DNA from: Psychrobacter sp. 1044
GTDB taxonomy: Bacteria > Pseudomonadota > Gammaproteobacteria > Pseudomonadales > Moraxellaceae
DNA: 64,000 nucleotides
Direction of reading: 5' to 3'
Assembly (NCBI RefSeq): GCF_904846525.1
Contig: NZ_CAJHAZ010000001.1
Span: forward strand, 186,001 to 250,000
Program-made: the position numbers and the translations under genes
Shown: in pieces, positions 8,067 through 18,119 of the stretch
Position numbering within the stretch: the first letter of the stretch is position 1
Layout of the letters: the number at the start of each line of letters is the position of its first letter
The notes under the pieces: model-generated
The model's database searches: none
Told to the model about the DNA's origin: nothing
Seen by the model: only the letters and a program-made list of their open reading frames with translations

Positions 8067-10451
8067 TTACTTCGCTTCTTCACCAGCTAAGAAGAACCAA
8101 GTATCTAGTACAGAATCAGGGTTCAACGACACTGAGCTGATACCTTGTTCCATCAGCCAGAACGCAAGATCTGGATGGTCTGATGGACCCTGACCACAGA
8201 TGCCGACATATTTGTTTGCTTTACGGCACGCATCAATCGCCATGGTCAATAGTTTCTTAACCGCAGGATCACGCTCATCAAATAGATGTGAGACGATACC
8301 TGAGTCACGGTCAAGACCAAGTGTCAACTGAGTCAAGTCGTTAGAGCCGATTGAGAAACCATCGAAGTGCTCTAGGAATTCATCTGCCAATAGGGCGTTG
8401 GTTGGTAACTCACACATCATGATAACGCGTAAACCGTTTTCGCCACGTTTTAGACCGTTTTTCTCAAGTAATTCGATGACTTCTTTGGCTTCACCAACGG
8501 TACGAACGAATGGAATCATAATCTCGACATTGGTCAAGCCCATCTCATCACGTACGCGTTTTAATGCTTTACACTCAAGCTCAAAGCAGTCACGGAAATT
8601 ATCAGACACATAACGACTGGCACCGCGGAAACCAAGCATTGGGTTTTCTTCTGATGGCTCGTATAATTTACCACCAAGCAAGTTAGCATATTCGTTCGAT
8701 TTAAAATCTGACATACGAACAATAACTGGCTGATCCATAAAGGCAACGGCTAGCGTTGAGATACCTTCGACCAACTTATCTACATAGAAGTCAACCGGTG
8801 AGGCATAACCAGCGATACGTTCTTGGATGGCTTGTGCGATTTCGCGTGGTAAGCTGTTCATGTTCAGTAGTGCTTTTGGATGCACACCAATCATACGGTT
8901 GATGATGAACTCTAAACGCGCAAGACCAATACCTTCGTTTGGCATTTGCGTGAATGAGAAGGCGCGATCTGGATTACCAACGTTCATCATTACTTTGAAG
9001 GCAAGCTCTGGCATAGACTCAACAGAGTTGGTCTGTACTTCAAAATCAATTTGACTTTCATAAATGAAGCCAGTATCACCTTCGGCACAAGAAGCAGTTA
9101 CGTCTTGACCATCAACCAATAGCTCAGTCGCGTTACCACAACCAACGATGGCTGGAACACCTAGCTCACGAGCGATAATCGCTGCGTGACACGTACGACC
9201 ACCACGGTTAGTGATGATAGCAGAAGCACGCTTCATGACTGGTTCCCAATCCGGATCCGTCATGTCTGATACCAGTACATCACCTTCTTGTACTTTATCC
9301 ATCTCATTTAAGTTGCTAACGATACGGACTTTACCTGAACCGATACGCTGACCGATTGAACGACCTTCACACAATACTTTAGCGTTAGTGGTGTCGATGA
9401 TATAGCGTTCCATGACATTGCTGTCTTGGCGGCTCTTAACGGTTTCAGGACGTGCCTGAACGATAAAGATTTCATTGGTATCGCCGTCTTTTGCCCACTC
9501 GATATCCATCGCTTGACCATAATGCTTTTCGATCGTTACGGCTTGTTTGGCAAGAGAGGTTAGCTCTTCAGTTGATAATGAGAACTGCATACGATCTTGT
9601 TTTTCAACATCGACAGTTTTCACTGATTTAGTGGTGCTACCTTCATCACCGTAAATCATTTTCTTATGCTTGCTGCCTAGGTTACGGCGAATCACCGATG
9701 GTTTACCATTGGCTAGCAATTGCTTAGAAATATAGAATTCATCTGGGTTAACCGCGCCCTGTACAACCATTTCACCTAGACCATAGCTTGACGTGATGAA
9801 TACCACTTGATCAAAACCGCTTTCGGTATCTAGCGTGAACATCACACCCGCCGCGCCAGTTTCTGAGCGAACCATACGCTGTACAGCAGCAGATAAGGCA
9901 ACGCCTTCATGCTCAAAACCTTTGTGTACACGATAAGAGATGGCACGGTCATTATATAGTGATGCAAATACTTCTTTAATCGCAATTAGAACGTTATCAA
10001 TACCGCGAATGTTTAGGAATGTCTCTTGCTGACCCGCAAATGATGCATCTGGCAAATCTTCGGCAGTCGCAGAAGAACGTACAGCAACCGCGATGTCTTC
10101 GCCGCCGCTCATCGTTTCAAACGATTGACGTACTTCTTGCTCAAGATCACTTGGCAGCTCTTGCTCAATAATCCAAGTACGAATCTTTTTACCCGTTTCT
10201 GCAAGTTTTTTGACATCATCAACATCTAGCGTTTTTAGTTCGCTGTTGATTTTGTCAAGCAAGCCAGTTTCGTTCAAAAAACGGTTAAATGCATTTGACG
10301 TGGTGGCAAAGCCGCCTGGAACACTAACACCCAAATCAGACAAATGGCTGATCATTTCACCTAATGAGGCGTTCTTGCCGCCGACCATTTCAATGTCGTC
10401 TTTTCCTAGCTGATCAAGATTGATTACAAGTGCTGTAGATTGCGCTGCCAT
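8067..10451 (-). CDS. ppsA: Phosphoenolpyruvate synthase (pyruvate, water dikinase)
   Basis: Converts pyruvate, ATP and water to PEP, AMP and phosphate for gluconeogenesis. It has 794 aa, full length. The N-terminal ATP-grasp domain opens with [12 protein letters not shown] and contains [20 protein letters not shown]. The swivelling phospho-His domain carries [18 protein letters not shown] (catalytic His, with the adjacent Thr that PpsR-type enzymes phosphorylate). The C-terminal PEP/pyruvate barrel ends with [19 protein letters not shown] and [20 protein letters not shown] Shine-Dalgarno precedes the ATG. It is divergent from ppsR across about 590 bp. Confidence 0.98.
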   Translation of the reverse strand: MAAQSTALVINLDQLGKDDIEMVGGKNASLGEMISHLSDLGVSVPGGFATTSNAFNRFLNETGLLDKINSELKTLDVDDVKKLAETGKKIRTWIIEQELPSDLEQEVRQSFETMSGGEDIAVAVRSSATAEDLPDASFAGQQETFLNIRGIDNVLIAIKEVFASLYNDRAISYRVHKGFEHEGVALSAAVQRMVRSETGAAGVMFTLDTESGFDQVVFITSSYGLGEMVVQGAVNPDEFYISKQLLANGKPSVIRRNLGSKHKKMIYGDEGSTTKSVKTVDVEKQDRMQFSLSTEELTSLAKQAVTIEKHYGQAMDIEWAKDGDTNEIFIVQARPETVKSRQDSNVMERYIIDTTNAKVLCEGRSIGQRIGSGKVRIVSNLNEMDKVQEGDVLVSDMTDPDWEPVMKRASAIITNRGGRTCHAAIIARELGVPAIVGCGNATELLVDGQDVTASCAEGDTGFIYESQIDFEVQTNSVESMPELAFKVMMNVGNPDRAFSFTQMPNEGIGLARLEFIINRMIGVHPKALLNMNSLPREIAQAIQERIAGYASPVDFYVDKLVEGISTLAVAFMDQPVIVRMSDFKSNEYANLLGGKLYEPSEENPMLGFRGASRYVSDNFRDCFELECKALKRVRDEMGLTNVEIMIPFVRTVGEAKEVIELLEKNGLKRGENGLRVIMMCELPTNALLADEFLEHFDGFSIGSNDLTQLTLGLDRDSGIVSHLFDERDPAVKKLLTMAIDACRKANKYVGICGQGPSDHPDLAFWLMEQGISSVSLNPDSVLDTWFFLAGEEAK

Positions 10452-11045
10452 GATAACTCCAGAAAATAAGGTTATTTAGTAAAGATTATAACGGTGAATT
10501 ATACCGCTATATTTGAAGAATTTCGAGGGGTTGAACCAATATTTTTGTCAAAAAGATACAAATTGTGGGCTTTGCTACATAATTAGTAGAAGGTTATTCA
10601 TTTTTCTATTTTTGAGATGACGTAAAAATGCGAGTAAAGATCACTCTAATTATCAAGATATGTTTATAAATCAGTTGATAAATAGGGGATTTAAAATAAA
10701 TAACAGAAGAGCTTTAGGATATTCTTATAATATTTGCCTTTATATATAGCAGGTAAAGCTGCGCTAGTATGAGTAACCAGTCAGCACAATAATGGTTATT
10801 AATCGGCATGATAAGATTAAGGGCACTGTGGCTTTCTAAGTGTACGCCTGTAACATTGATTTCTATTAGGCCGCTATTATGCGTATAATGTAGAGCATCA
10901 ATAGTAGCGGTTTATCCTGATATAAATGTGCAATATTAGCGCTTATACAAAACGAAAATTACGTCTGAAAATCAAGTCTAAAGCCGATCAAAAATAAAAG
11001 CCAAATGAAGATTACCATTGTGTTTTCAATCGAGGTGCCAACGTT
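10452..11045. other. ppsA-ppsR divergent intergenic region
   Basis: 594 bp with no gene. Toward ppsA there are two TATAAT-like hexamers on the minus strand (10485-10490, 10498-10503) without convincing -35 boxes. Toward ppsR there is TATAAT at 10884-10889 inside an inverted repeat (10871-10910), and a GAGGTG ribosome-binding site just before ppsR. No RNA gene was recognised. Confidence 0.6.
10871..10910 (+). promoter_or_regulatory. Inverted repeat around a -10-like box upstream of ppsR
   Basis: CCGCTATTAT at 10871-10880 and ATAGTAGCGG at 10901-10910 match as inverted arms at 9 of 10 positions. TATAAT lies between them at 10884-10889, about 155 bp before the ppsR start. It could be an operator bracketing the promoter. 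No regulator is assigned. Confidence 0.35.
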
Positions 11046-11942
11046 ATGTACTCAAGTAATCCAGCTGAACAACTGAATCCCACTATTCAAAATCGCAACG
11101 CACTAAACTTAGACAGCTCTCAAGCCGTTCGAACCGCGTTTTTTATCTCAGATGGCACAGCAATTACCGCGGAGACACTTGGCCGCGCTATCTTGAGTCA
11201 GTTTGCTTCAGTACCTTTTGAAACACGAGTGTTGCCATATGTCGATAGCTTAGAGCGTGCAGAGGACGCTGTTGAGCAAATCAACATGGCGTATCAACGA
11301 GATGGCTTATTGCCATTAGTCTTTGATACGATTGTTAACCCTGATATTCGTGAAAAGATTAATTCTGCCCAAAGCTGTAACTTGGATATGTATGAGGGTT
11401 TGATAGGTCGCGTCGCTGAAGAAACGGGTGTGGAGCCTGACGGACATTCGGGTCATGCACACGACGATGTGGATTCTGAGACTTATAAAGAACGTATCGA
11501 CGCGGTGCATTTCGCTTTAGACAATGATGATGGTGCGCGTACGCGTCATTATGATGCGGCCGATATTATTTTGGTGGGCGTATCACGTTCAGGCAAAACA
11601 CCGACTTCTTTATACTTAGCCTTACAGTTCGGTATTCGAGCAGCAAATTATCCTTTGACCGAAGATGACTTGTACGATAATCAATTACCAAAAGCATTGC
11701 GCGAGCACAAAGACAAGCTGTTCGGTCTATTGATCGATACTGATCGCTTGGTGAAAATCCGTCAAGAGCGCCGTGCGGGTAGTCGTTATTCGAGCTATCA
11801 GCAATGTCAGCAAGAGCAGCGGGCAATACAAGGGATTTATATCACGCATGGTATTCCAAGCCTTGATGTCTCTGAGATGTCCGTTGAAGAAATCGCTACG
11901 CGCATCTTGCAGATGACGGGTCTCAAACGCCGTATCGGCTAA
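11046..11942 (+). CDS. ppsR: PEP synthase regulatory protein (bifunctional kinase/pyrophosphorylase) PpsR
   Basis: Regulates PEP synthase by ADP-dependent phosphorylation and phosphate-dependent dephosphorylation of the Thr next to the catalytic His. It has 298 aa against about 275 in relatives. AFFISDGTAITAETLGRAIL (31-50) is the conserved opening, and GVSRSGKTPTS (178-188) is the P-loop typical of this DUF299 family. NYPLTEDDL and RSRYSSYQQC-like segments follow. The extra length is a hydrophilic insert of about 20 residues rich in His, Asp and Gly near 130-150. Divergent placement beside ppsA confirms the pairing. Confidence 0.95.
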   Translation: MYSSNPAEQLNPTIQNRNALNLDSSQAVRTAFFISDGTAITAETLGRAILSQFASVPFETRVLPYVDSLERAEDAVEQINMAYQRDGLLPLVFDTIVNPDIREKINSAQSCNLDMYEGLIGRVAEETGVEPDGHSGHAHDDVDSETYKERIDAVHFALDNDDGARTRHYDAADIILVGVSRSGKTPTSLYLALQFGIRAANYPLTEDDLYDNQLPKALREHKDKLFGLLIDTDRLVKIRQERRAGSRYSSYQQCQQEQRAIQGIYITHGIPSLDVSEMSVEEIATRILQMTGLKRRIG

Positions 11943-12078
11943 TAAAATATGAGCTATCAATGAATTGCTTGAATCAATTAATTATTTAGCAATAACGATT
12001 GCTCAAAAAAGAACCATTATTTAAAGCATCACTATTAATAATCATTTAATACCATCTCATTATCACATAGAGAATATT

Positions 12079-12483
12079 ATGAGTTCATCTTATAAGTCTA
12101 GCAAGACCCCTTTATTATTGGCCAGCTTGCTGAGTGCGGTCAGTTTACTGAGTGCTTGCCAAACGTCACCTTTTTCACGTGAGCCAGTGCCTGAGCCACG
12201 TTATATCCCAACCATCGTATTGGGTGAAGCGCAAACGCTAACAATTATGCCCAATCGTGTGGCCTGCGCCTCAGCATTACCGATGCAGTGTTTACTGGCC
12301 AAATCAAGTAAAGATGGCAGCGTGTTTCAGGTACCTTATGATTGGATTGATGACTTTAAACCAAGCCTTGGCACAGAATATGTGATTAGTGCGCGTCCGC
12401 AGATTGATGAGGGACAGAAAAGCGCGACTGGGCATTGGACACTGCAAAATATTGTGTCACAACGTATGGTGGGCACGCCTTAG
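12079..12483 (+). CDS. Small lipoprotein, DUF4377-like
   Basis: 134-aa probable lipoprotein: a hydrophobic signal (TPLLLASLLSAVSLLSAC) ends in an LSAC lipobox with Cys at about residue 27. The mature part is about 105 residues with two more Cys (RVACASALPMQCLLAK) and a WIDDFKPSLGTEYVISARP segment. That layout (paired Cys, then a Trp/Phe-rich stretch, then G-x-x-Y-x-I) resembles the DUF4377 domain of envelope lipoproteins related to heat-shock HslJ. This is pattern recognition, not a search result. Residue +2 is Gln, consistent with outer-membrane sorting. It has its own start 136 bp after ppsR. Confidence 0.7.
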   Translation: MSSSYKSSKTPLLLASLLSAVSLLSACQTSPFSREPVPEPRYIPTIVLGEAQTLTIMPNRVACASALPMQCLLAKSSKDGSVFQVPYDWIDDFKPSLGTEYVISARPQIDEGQKSATGHWTLQNIVSQRMVGTP

Positions 12484-12564
12484 TCGTGTGATTTTGACTC
12501 AAGCAATTATTGATTCATACACAGTCTAAAAATCAAATAAATAAGTAAATGTAAAGAGGACACG

Positions 12565-14214
12565 ATGGGAACTAAAAAACCAAGCGACGCGACCAATGAT
12601 ATTGGTAAGGACATTCATACCGAAGTATCAAATAAAGAAAGTGGTCGCGTGCCGAATCCTGAGCATACTGAAGGCAAAAATAAAAAACAAAATATTGAAC
12701 AAACCCATGAGCAGGTCACTGATGATGTCATGCACCATCCTGATCTTATTAATCCGCTCGATGATACGCGAATCGATATCAAGTCTGGTTATACGAAAGA
12801 TTCACGTCGCTTAAAAGGCGATAATCACGAGTATGAGTATGATGCGGTCGTTTTAGGAGCAGGTCCTGCTGGCGAAGCGGCGGCTATGAAACTGACTAAA
12901 TCTGGCAAAAAAGTGGTGGTCATTGATCCACGTGATCAGGTAGGTGGTAACTCTACCCATGTGGGCACGATCCCAAGTAAAGCACTGCGCCAATCGGTAT
13001 TTAACCTCATTAACTTTCGCCGTGATCCTATGTTTACCAAGGCGATGGAGTACAAGCAAGTTCCTCTAAATAGAGTGCTTGCCAATGCTCGAAAAGTCAT
13101 TCGCAATCAGGTTAGTACGCACACACGATTCTATGAACGCAATCGCATTGAAGTGATTCAAGGTTGGGCAAGTTTCATTGATGCTCATACTTTGCGTGTT
13201 GAAACCGATGACAATGTCTTTGAAACCATTACCTTTAATAAAGCCATCGTGACGGTTGGTAGTCGTCCTTATCGCCCTGAAATTTTAGACTTTAACCATC
13301 CGCGCGTTTTTGATTCTGATAAAATTTTGCAAATGGATTATGTGGTCAAAAAAATTATCATCTATGGTGCGGGCGTGATTGGTTGTGAATATGCCTCTAT
13401 CTTTACGGGTCTTGGTTATAAGGTTGATTTGATTAATAACCAAAATCAATTGCTCAGTTATCTCGATAGCGAGATTAGCGATGCTATCGCGCATGACTTT
13501 AGACAATTTGGCGTATTGATTCGTAGTAATGAAGAGATTGATCATCTTGAAACGCATGACGATTATGTCGTCTTGCATCTAAAGAGTGGTAAGCGCATCA
13601 AATCTGATGCCATTCTTTGGTCAAATGGTCGCTCAGGTAATACGGAAGGTTTAAACTTAGAAGCGATTGGTCTAAAAGCAAACAGCCGTGGTCAATTAAA
13701 AGTTGATGATACCTATTGTACTGAAATCGAAAATATCTATGCGGCAGGCGATGTGATTGGCTGGCCATCTTTGGCTTCTGCCGCTTATGACCAAGGACGC
13801 TGTGCGGCGGCATTTATGGTTGGTGATAGCGATGCAGAACCAGTGTCAAGCGTGCCAACTGGTATCTATACGATTCCTGAAATTTCTTGTATCGGTAAAA
13901 CTGAGCAAGAGCTAACCGACGAAAAAGTCCCATACGAAGTGGGTCAAGCATTCTTTAAGCATTTGGCACGAGCACAAATCATTGGTGAACGCTCAGGTGT
14001 CCTAAAGATTTTGTTCCATCGTGATACGTTGGAGATTTTAGGAATCCATTGCTACGGTAACCATGCTTCAGAGATTATCCATATTGGTCAAGCCGTGATG
14101 AAGTGTAAGAGTAATAATACACTTGAGTATTTTGTGAATACTACTTTTAACTATCCAACGATGGCAGAAGCGTATCGTGTGGCGGCACTAAATGGTCTTA
14201 ATCGTGTTTTTTAA
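12565..14214 (+). CDS. sthA: Soluble pyridine nucleotide transhydrogenase SthA, with N-terminal extension
   Basis: FAD enzyme that exchanges reducing equivalents between NADPH and NAD+ in the cytosol. It has 549 aa against about 465 in relatives. FAD-binding GAGPAGEA lies at 98-105, followed by [16 protein letters not shown] (127 on), then NAD(P)-binding [14 protein letters not shown] and the second FAD motif [22 protein letters not shown]. The redox CxxxxC of disulfide reductases is absent: SthA normally keeps one Cys there, and here even that is Ser. The first 90 residues are a polar Asn/Lys/Asp/His-rich stretch with no family match. AGAGGA precedes the ATG. Confidence 0.93.
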   Translation: MGTKKPSDATNDIGKDIHTEVSNKESGRVPNPEHTEGKNKKQNIEQTHEQVTDDVMHHPDLINPLDDTRIDIKSGYTKDSRRLKGDNHEYEYDAVVLGAGPAGEAAAMKLTKSGKKVVVIDPRDQVGGNSTHVGTIPSKALRQSVFNLINFRRDPMFTKAMEYKQVPLNRVLANARKVIRNQVSTHTRFYERNRIEVIQGWASFIDAHTLRVETDDNVFETITFNKAIVTVGSRPYRPEILDFNHPRVFDSDKILQMDYVVKKIIIYGAGVIGCEYASIFTGLGYKVDLINNQNQLLSYLDSEISDAIAHDFRQFGVLIRSNEEIDHLETHDDYVVLHLKSGKRIKSDAILWSNGRSGNTEGLNLEAIGLKANSRGQLKVDDTYCTEIENIYAAGDVIGWPSLASAAYDQGRCAAAFMVGDSDAEPVSSVPTGIYTIPEISCIGKTEQELTDEKVPYEVGQAFFKHLARAQIIGERSGVLKILFHRDTLEILGIHCYGNHASEIIHIGQAVMKCKSNNTLEYFVNTTFNYPTMAEAYRVAALNGLNRVF

Positions 14215-14241
14215 GTGATAGAATATTGAAACGTTAGAAAT

Positions 14242-14277
14242 AAAAAAGCGTCTGCTATGTTAGCAGGCGCTTTTTTT
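14242..14277. terminator. Bidirectional terminator between sthA and the ABC-2 permease
   Basis: AAAAAAGCGTCTGCTA pairs with TAGCAGGCGCTTTTTT (one G-U) around TGT. It serves convergent sthA and the export operon that ends at 14344. Confidence 0.9.
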
Positions 14278-14343
14278 GATTCAGGATCATCGATTTGGCT
14301 TTTATTGATGGTAGGCGATAATGACATGCAATCGTCTTTTGCT

Positions 14344-15546
14344 TTAGGGCACTGTTTTAAGTGCTTTATTCGCGTCATGCCAGCGCACCCACATAAGTAG
14401 CGCAAAGTAAAACACCCATAAGGCGGCTAGTGCATAAAATCCAGTAGAAACTTGGGAGATGCTAGCTCCCATTTGATTAAGCTGGACGGAGGTGTTGATA
14501 CCCGGTGTTGTGGGTACGAACCAACGTATGATTTGTAAAACTGTGGGCAGCTGATCTGCTGGCCACGGATAACCACTGACAAAAAACATCGGTAGTGAGC
14601 TAAAAATTAGGATTTGCATACTACGTTCGCGCTGGCGAAACCAGAGTCCAAGCACACAGCCAAGTGTCGCCACGGTTGGACAAAATAACAAAAGGAACAG
14701 TAAACTGCCAAGCATGTTTTGCCCACGCGGATAGTGGTGTAGCTCAAATGTCCAGCCATAGTAAAAGCAGCCAATAATGAAGCTAAACATACTGAGTGCA
14801 GCAATTCGCCCAAGCCAACCACGGATACTCGTCGCATGTCGCCGCTGCTCATACCACGTACCAATCAGCATCGCTGTGGCGATTAATAAGGTTTGTTGCA
14901 AAATTAGAATAGAGACCGCTGGCACCACGTAAGCGCCATAACCTTCCGTTTGATTGTATAAAGGAACAATTACTAATGGCACCGCTTGAGTATTAGCAGC
15001 CGCTGTTGCTGAATAAGCACCTTGTGCTACATTTTTTTTGACTTCAATCCCTGCTGATACCGTACTGACTGCTTTTAAAAAGCCCATCTGTACGTTTTTA
15101 TTTAACAGAAAGTAGCCGCCATTACCCAATACGCTGACGCTCGCCGCTTTTTCCGATAGTACTTGCTGCTCAAGCCCACTTGGAATGACCATGTACCCAG
15201 CGATTTCATCTGACCATATGGCCTCTTTAGCCTGCTGCTCGTTGAGAAAAAGCTGAGTGTCTAACTGCGGACTGGCACTCGCATAGCGAACGATGGTTCG
15301 TGATAGATTACTATTGTCGTTATCAATGATACCAACAGGTACATGGTTGACCACTTCTGTCGAATACGGCCAAGGATAAAAGAAGCCATAAATAATGGGG
15401 GCAATCAGTAAGAGTAATAGCACACCTTTATCAGAAAAGATGTCCTTAATGGTCTGTAAAAAACTACCTAAGAAACTAGGTGTTGAGGACTGCTTGGTTG
15501 AATCTGACGTTGTCGAAGATAAATGGTCTTTTGGTGGTAATGACAT
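14344..15546 (-). CDS. ABC-2 type transporter permease, second of pair (YhhJ/YbhR-like)
   Basis: Inner-membrane exporter subunit of 400 aa. One span at about 30-50 is followed by a large periplasmic domain (VPVGIIDNDNSNLSRTIVRYASASPQL, typical of ABC-2 membrane family 3) and five spans in the C-terminal half. The frame extends to 15561, but the ATG at 15544-15546 overlaps the previous stop as TAATG and has a G-rich ribosome site, so it is preferred. It is the last gene of the export operon. No nucleotide-binding subunit is encoded nearby, so either an ATPase acts in trans or this pair works differently. Confidence 0.87.
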   Translation of the reverse strand: MSLPPKDHLSSTTSDSTKQSSTPSFLGSFLQTIKDIFSDKGVLLLLLIAPIIYGFFYPWPYSTEVVNHVPVGIIDNDNSNLSRTIVRYASASPQLDTQLFLNEQQAKEAIWSDEIAGYMVIPSGLEQQVLSEKAASVSVLGNGGYFLLNKNVQMGFLKAVSTVSAGIEVKKNVAQGAYSATAAANTQAVPLVIVPLYNQTEGYGAYVVPAVSILILQQTLLIATAMLIGTWYEQRRHATSIRGWLGRIAALSMFSFIIGCFYYGWTFELHHYPRGQNMLGSLLFLLLFCPTVATLGCVLGLWFRQRERSMQILIFSSLPMFFVSGYPWPADQLPTVLQIIRWFVPTTPGINTSVQLNQMGASISQVSTGFYALAALWVFYFALLMWVRWHDANKALKTVP

Positions 15547-16883
15547 TAGCGCGCCCCCCAACGTTCAGGATGCGCCAGTGCGCGTTTGGTTAATAAAGTA
15601 GTCAAGCTCATCGCAATCGTCGTGGCAATAGCCAGACCATAGACGATCGGCAATGACACAGCAACAGGCGCTTGCATCTGTAATTGTGCAATGTGCAGTT
15701 TTAGATAGTGAGTGAGTGGCAATGCATCTGACCAATGCCGAGCACTGTCACTGATAGCAATATAAGGAAAAGTCACACCAGCAAAGGCATAAGAAGGTGC
15801 TGAAATAAAACCAGTAGCAGACAAGCCCATGCGTAATGAGAATGAGCCTAAGGTAAAGATAGCACCCAGCCAAAACGATAGCATTATTAATAATATCAAA
15901 CCAGCATAAGTTGCAAGCACTGAGCTCATGGCAACGGATTCTTGCGGCGTGGCAAGCCATAGAGCCAACATCGCCCAAATGCTAAAGGCCAATGTCGGCC
16001 AAAAGTATTTGCCCAACAGACCAAACAATAAGACTAAAACGTTTGCCCTTTCCGTCATATCTTCATTCGCATGGTTAGAGACTGAGATTTGATCGTCTTT
16101 GCTCAAGTATTGGTTACTGTCTACGGTATTTGATATTTGTCCCGATGTTGACTCGTTTTGTGTGGTTCGCGTCAAATCAGGATGACCTGTACTGATAAAG
16201 CGATACCAGTGGCCGAGTCGTTTATCCCGCAGCTCACGACCAATCGTCGTTGCACCGATCACCATCGCTAAAATATGCAGCAGTGCAGGTATGACGGTTG
16301 AAGCCAAAAACTGCTGATAATCAGTGGCCGCGTTAAACAAGCTGATACGCTGTATGCCAATCGGTGAGTAAGCAATCGCAGCTTGCGACGGTGCCATGCC
16401 TTGTTTGACTAAACGCTGTATCTCAACGCCTGCCGATAACGTCCCAGCGACCGCTTGAACGCTGGTTTGGATAATGCCCGAATGTGTGCCGTACTGAGCA
16501 TTTACTTGTAAAATTAATGGAGCAGGCTCAGCAGATAAAATATGCCGAGAAAAATCTTCAGGGATAATAACAATAGCGTAAATATCACGCTGCAAAATAG
16601 CCGCTTTTGCCTCAGCCTCTGAGTAATAAAGCTGTCTAACCGTTAGAGTAGGGCTGGCTTCCAAATAGCGTACCGCGGTATTGGCAATCGGGCTATTGTC
16701 TTGGTCTATTACCCCAATGGGCAAATCCGTAATCTGCGTTTGTGAAAATATCCACCAAATCAGTAGGACGGTTGCCAGTGGTATCCAGACCACCATACTA
16801 AAGTCCCACGGATTTTTGGTCAAAAACCGTCGTTCATAGGCAGCACTACGTAAAAAAGCCTTACTTAACTTCATCAGGTGCAT
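15546..16883 (-). CDS. ABC-2 type transporter permease, first of pair
   Basis: 445-aa inner-membrane protein with the same architecture as its downstream neighbour. An N-terminal span (WIPLATVLLIWWIF) is followed by the periplasmic segment LPIGVIDQDNSPIANTAVRYLEASPTL, and then a cluster of C-terminal spans. A polar insert of about 60 residues (TRTTQNESTSGQISNTVDSN) splits the cytoplasmic loop after the second span, which is unusual. The start is 3 bp after the HlyD stop and the end overlaps the next start, so the genes are tightly coupled. An ATG nine bases further in (16874) is an equal alternative. Confidence 0.87.
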   Translation of the reverse strand: MHLMKLSKAFLRSAAYERRFLTKNPWDFSMVVWIPLATVLLIWWIFSQTQITDLPIGVIDQDNSPIANTAVRYLEASPTLTVRQLYYSEAEAKAAILQRDIYAIVIIPEDFSRHILSAEPAPLILQVNAQYGTHSGIIQTSVQAVAGTLSAGVEIQRLVKQGMAPSQAAIAYSPIGIQRISLFNAATDYQQFLASTVIPALLHILAMVIGATTIGRELRDKRLGHWYRFISTGHPDLTRTTQNESTSGQISNTVDSNQYLSKDDQISVSNHANEDMTERANVLVLLFGLLGKYFWPTLAFSIWAMLALWLATPQESVAMSSVLATYAGLILLIMLSFWLGAIFTLGSFSLRMGLSATGFISAPSYAFAGVTFPYIAISDSARHWSDALPLTHYLKLHIAQLQMQAPVAVSLPIVYGLAIATTIAMSLTTLLTKRALAHPERWGAR

Positions 16884-16886
16884 GGC

Positions 16887-18071
16887 TTACTCTTGGCTTG
16901 CATTAGTAAGTGCTGGATTGACGCGTACAATAACGCTCATACCTGAGCGAATACGTGCATCGGGAGTCGTCGGACGTGCCTTTACTTCAAAGGTACGTAC
17001 ATCGAATCCATCATCATTATTGGTCGGGCGCCAAGTGGCAAAGTCAGACAATGTTGACGTAGCATAAACGGTAAACTGTTTGGTATAAGGCTTATTTGCT
17101 GATGACAGCGCAGGAATCGTACCAGTAAATTTCTGACCAATCGCAAACTGGTTTAAGTAGGATTCGGTGACATTAAGTACGACCCATTGCTCATCGGTAT
17201 TGACCAACGTCAAGATAGGCACGCCTTGTCCGATGACTTCACCCGCGCTGACAATGACATTGTCCACAATACCTGCAATAGGACTTTTTAAGTTGGCTTC
17301 TTCTTTTGCCACCAGTGCTTCTTCTAGTTGGGCATCGACTTGTGCTACTTGTGCTGTCGCCGCTGATTTATCTTCGCTGCGTGCGCCTTCTTTTGCCAAG
17401 TCGTATTGTAAGCGCGCCGCTTCAGTTTGATCTTGAGTGGCCAGATATTGCGCATATGCCTCATCGCGTTTTTGCCGTGCCATAAGACCTTCTTCATAAA
17501 GGCGGTTGACACGCTGGTAAGTGTTCTCTGCCAAATCAGAAGCAGCTTTGTTGGCTTGCCACGCCGCTTTTGCTTGAGCGATCTCTTGTGGACGGGCGCC
17601 ATTTTCGGCTTTATCTAACTGACTTTGTGCCATTTGCTTGCCAGCCCGCGCTTGATTGATCTTTGCGTTAATCTCAGGCGAGTCCATTTCAATCAGCTGT
17701 TGCCCGACCGTCACCGCATCACCTTCTGTGACCAGAATTTTGGCAATACGTCCCGGCACTTTTGCAGCGATGGAGGTTTGCTGCATCTGCATCTGCCCTT
17801 GCAAAGTCACGACTTCAGGCTCGCTATGCTGATTGCTTTTATATAGACCATAGGCAATAACACCTAATACAATCAGAACCAATAGCGCCAGAAGTGCCTT
17901 TTTTATCATGGCAGATTTAGCCGCTTTTTCTGCATGGCGCTTATAAGTAGGCACTGCTTGCTCATTTTCAGCATCAGTTGCTTGATCGTTATGGTTATTG
18001 ACTGAGTCGGTAGATTGCTCTGAGTCGTTTAACTTGCGCGAGTCGTCTGATTCGTTGGTAGATTCAGTCAT
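16887..18071 (-). CDS. HlyD/EmrA-type periplasmic adaptor (membrane fusion protein)
   Basis: 394 aa. A cytoplasmic, acidic, Asn/Asp-rich head of about 50 residues is followed by one membrane span (ALLALLVLIVLGVIAYGLYK). A biotinyl-lipoyl-like half-motif (VPGRIAKILVTEGDAVTVGQQLIEMD), a coiled-coil hairpin of about 100 residues rich in Ala, Gln and Glu, and the returning half (LKSPIAGIVDNVIVSAGEVIGQG) come next. It should bridge the two inner-membrane permeases to the TolC-type protein encoded upstream. AGGA precedes the ATG. The domain order is standard for the family. Confidence 0.93.
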   Translation of the reverse strand: MTESTNESDDSRKLNDSEQSTDSVNNHNDQATDAENEQAVPTYKRHAEKAAKSAMIKKALLALLVLIVLGVIAYGLYKSNQHSEPEVVTLQGQMQMQQTSIAAKVPGRIAKILVTEGDAVTVGQQLIEMDSPEINAKINQARAGKQMAQSQLDKAENGARPQEIAQAKAAWQANKAASDLAENTYQRVNRLYEEGLMARQKRDEAYAQYLATQDQTEAARLQYDLAKEGARSEDKSAATAQVAQVDAQLEEALVAKEEANLKSPIAGIVDNVIVSAGEVIGQGVPILTLVNTDEQWVVLNVTESYLNQFAIGQKFTGTIPALSSANKPYTKQFTVYATSTLSDFATWRPTNNDDGFDVRTFEVKARPTTPDARIRSGMSVIVRVNPALTNASQE

Positions 18072-18119
18072 GACAGTGAGATTCCTAAAGCAGCAAAATT
18101 GAGGATAAAAGGTATGTTA

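Noticed and set aside
12171..12186. TTTTTCACGTGAGCCA as a possible parS site (13 of 16 to the usual consensus)
   Set aside because: Single imperfect copy inside the coding region of the small lipoprotein, almost 40 kb from parAB; chance similarity is likely without more copies.
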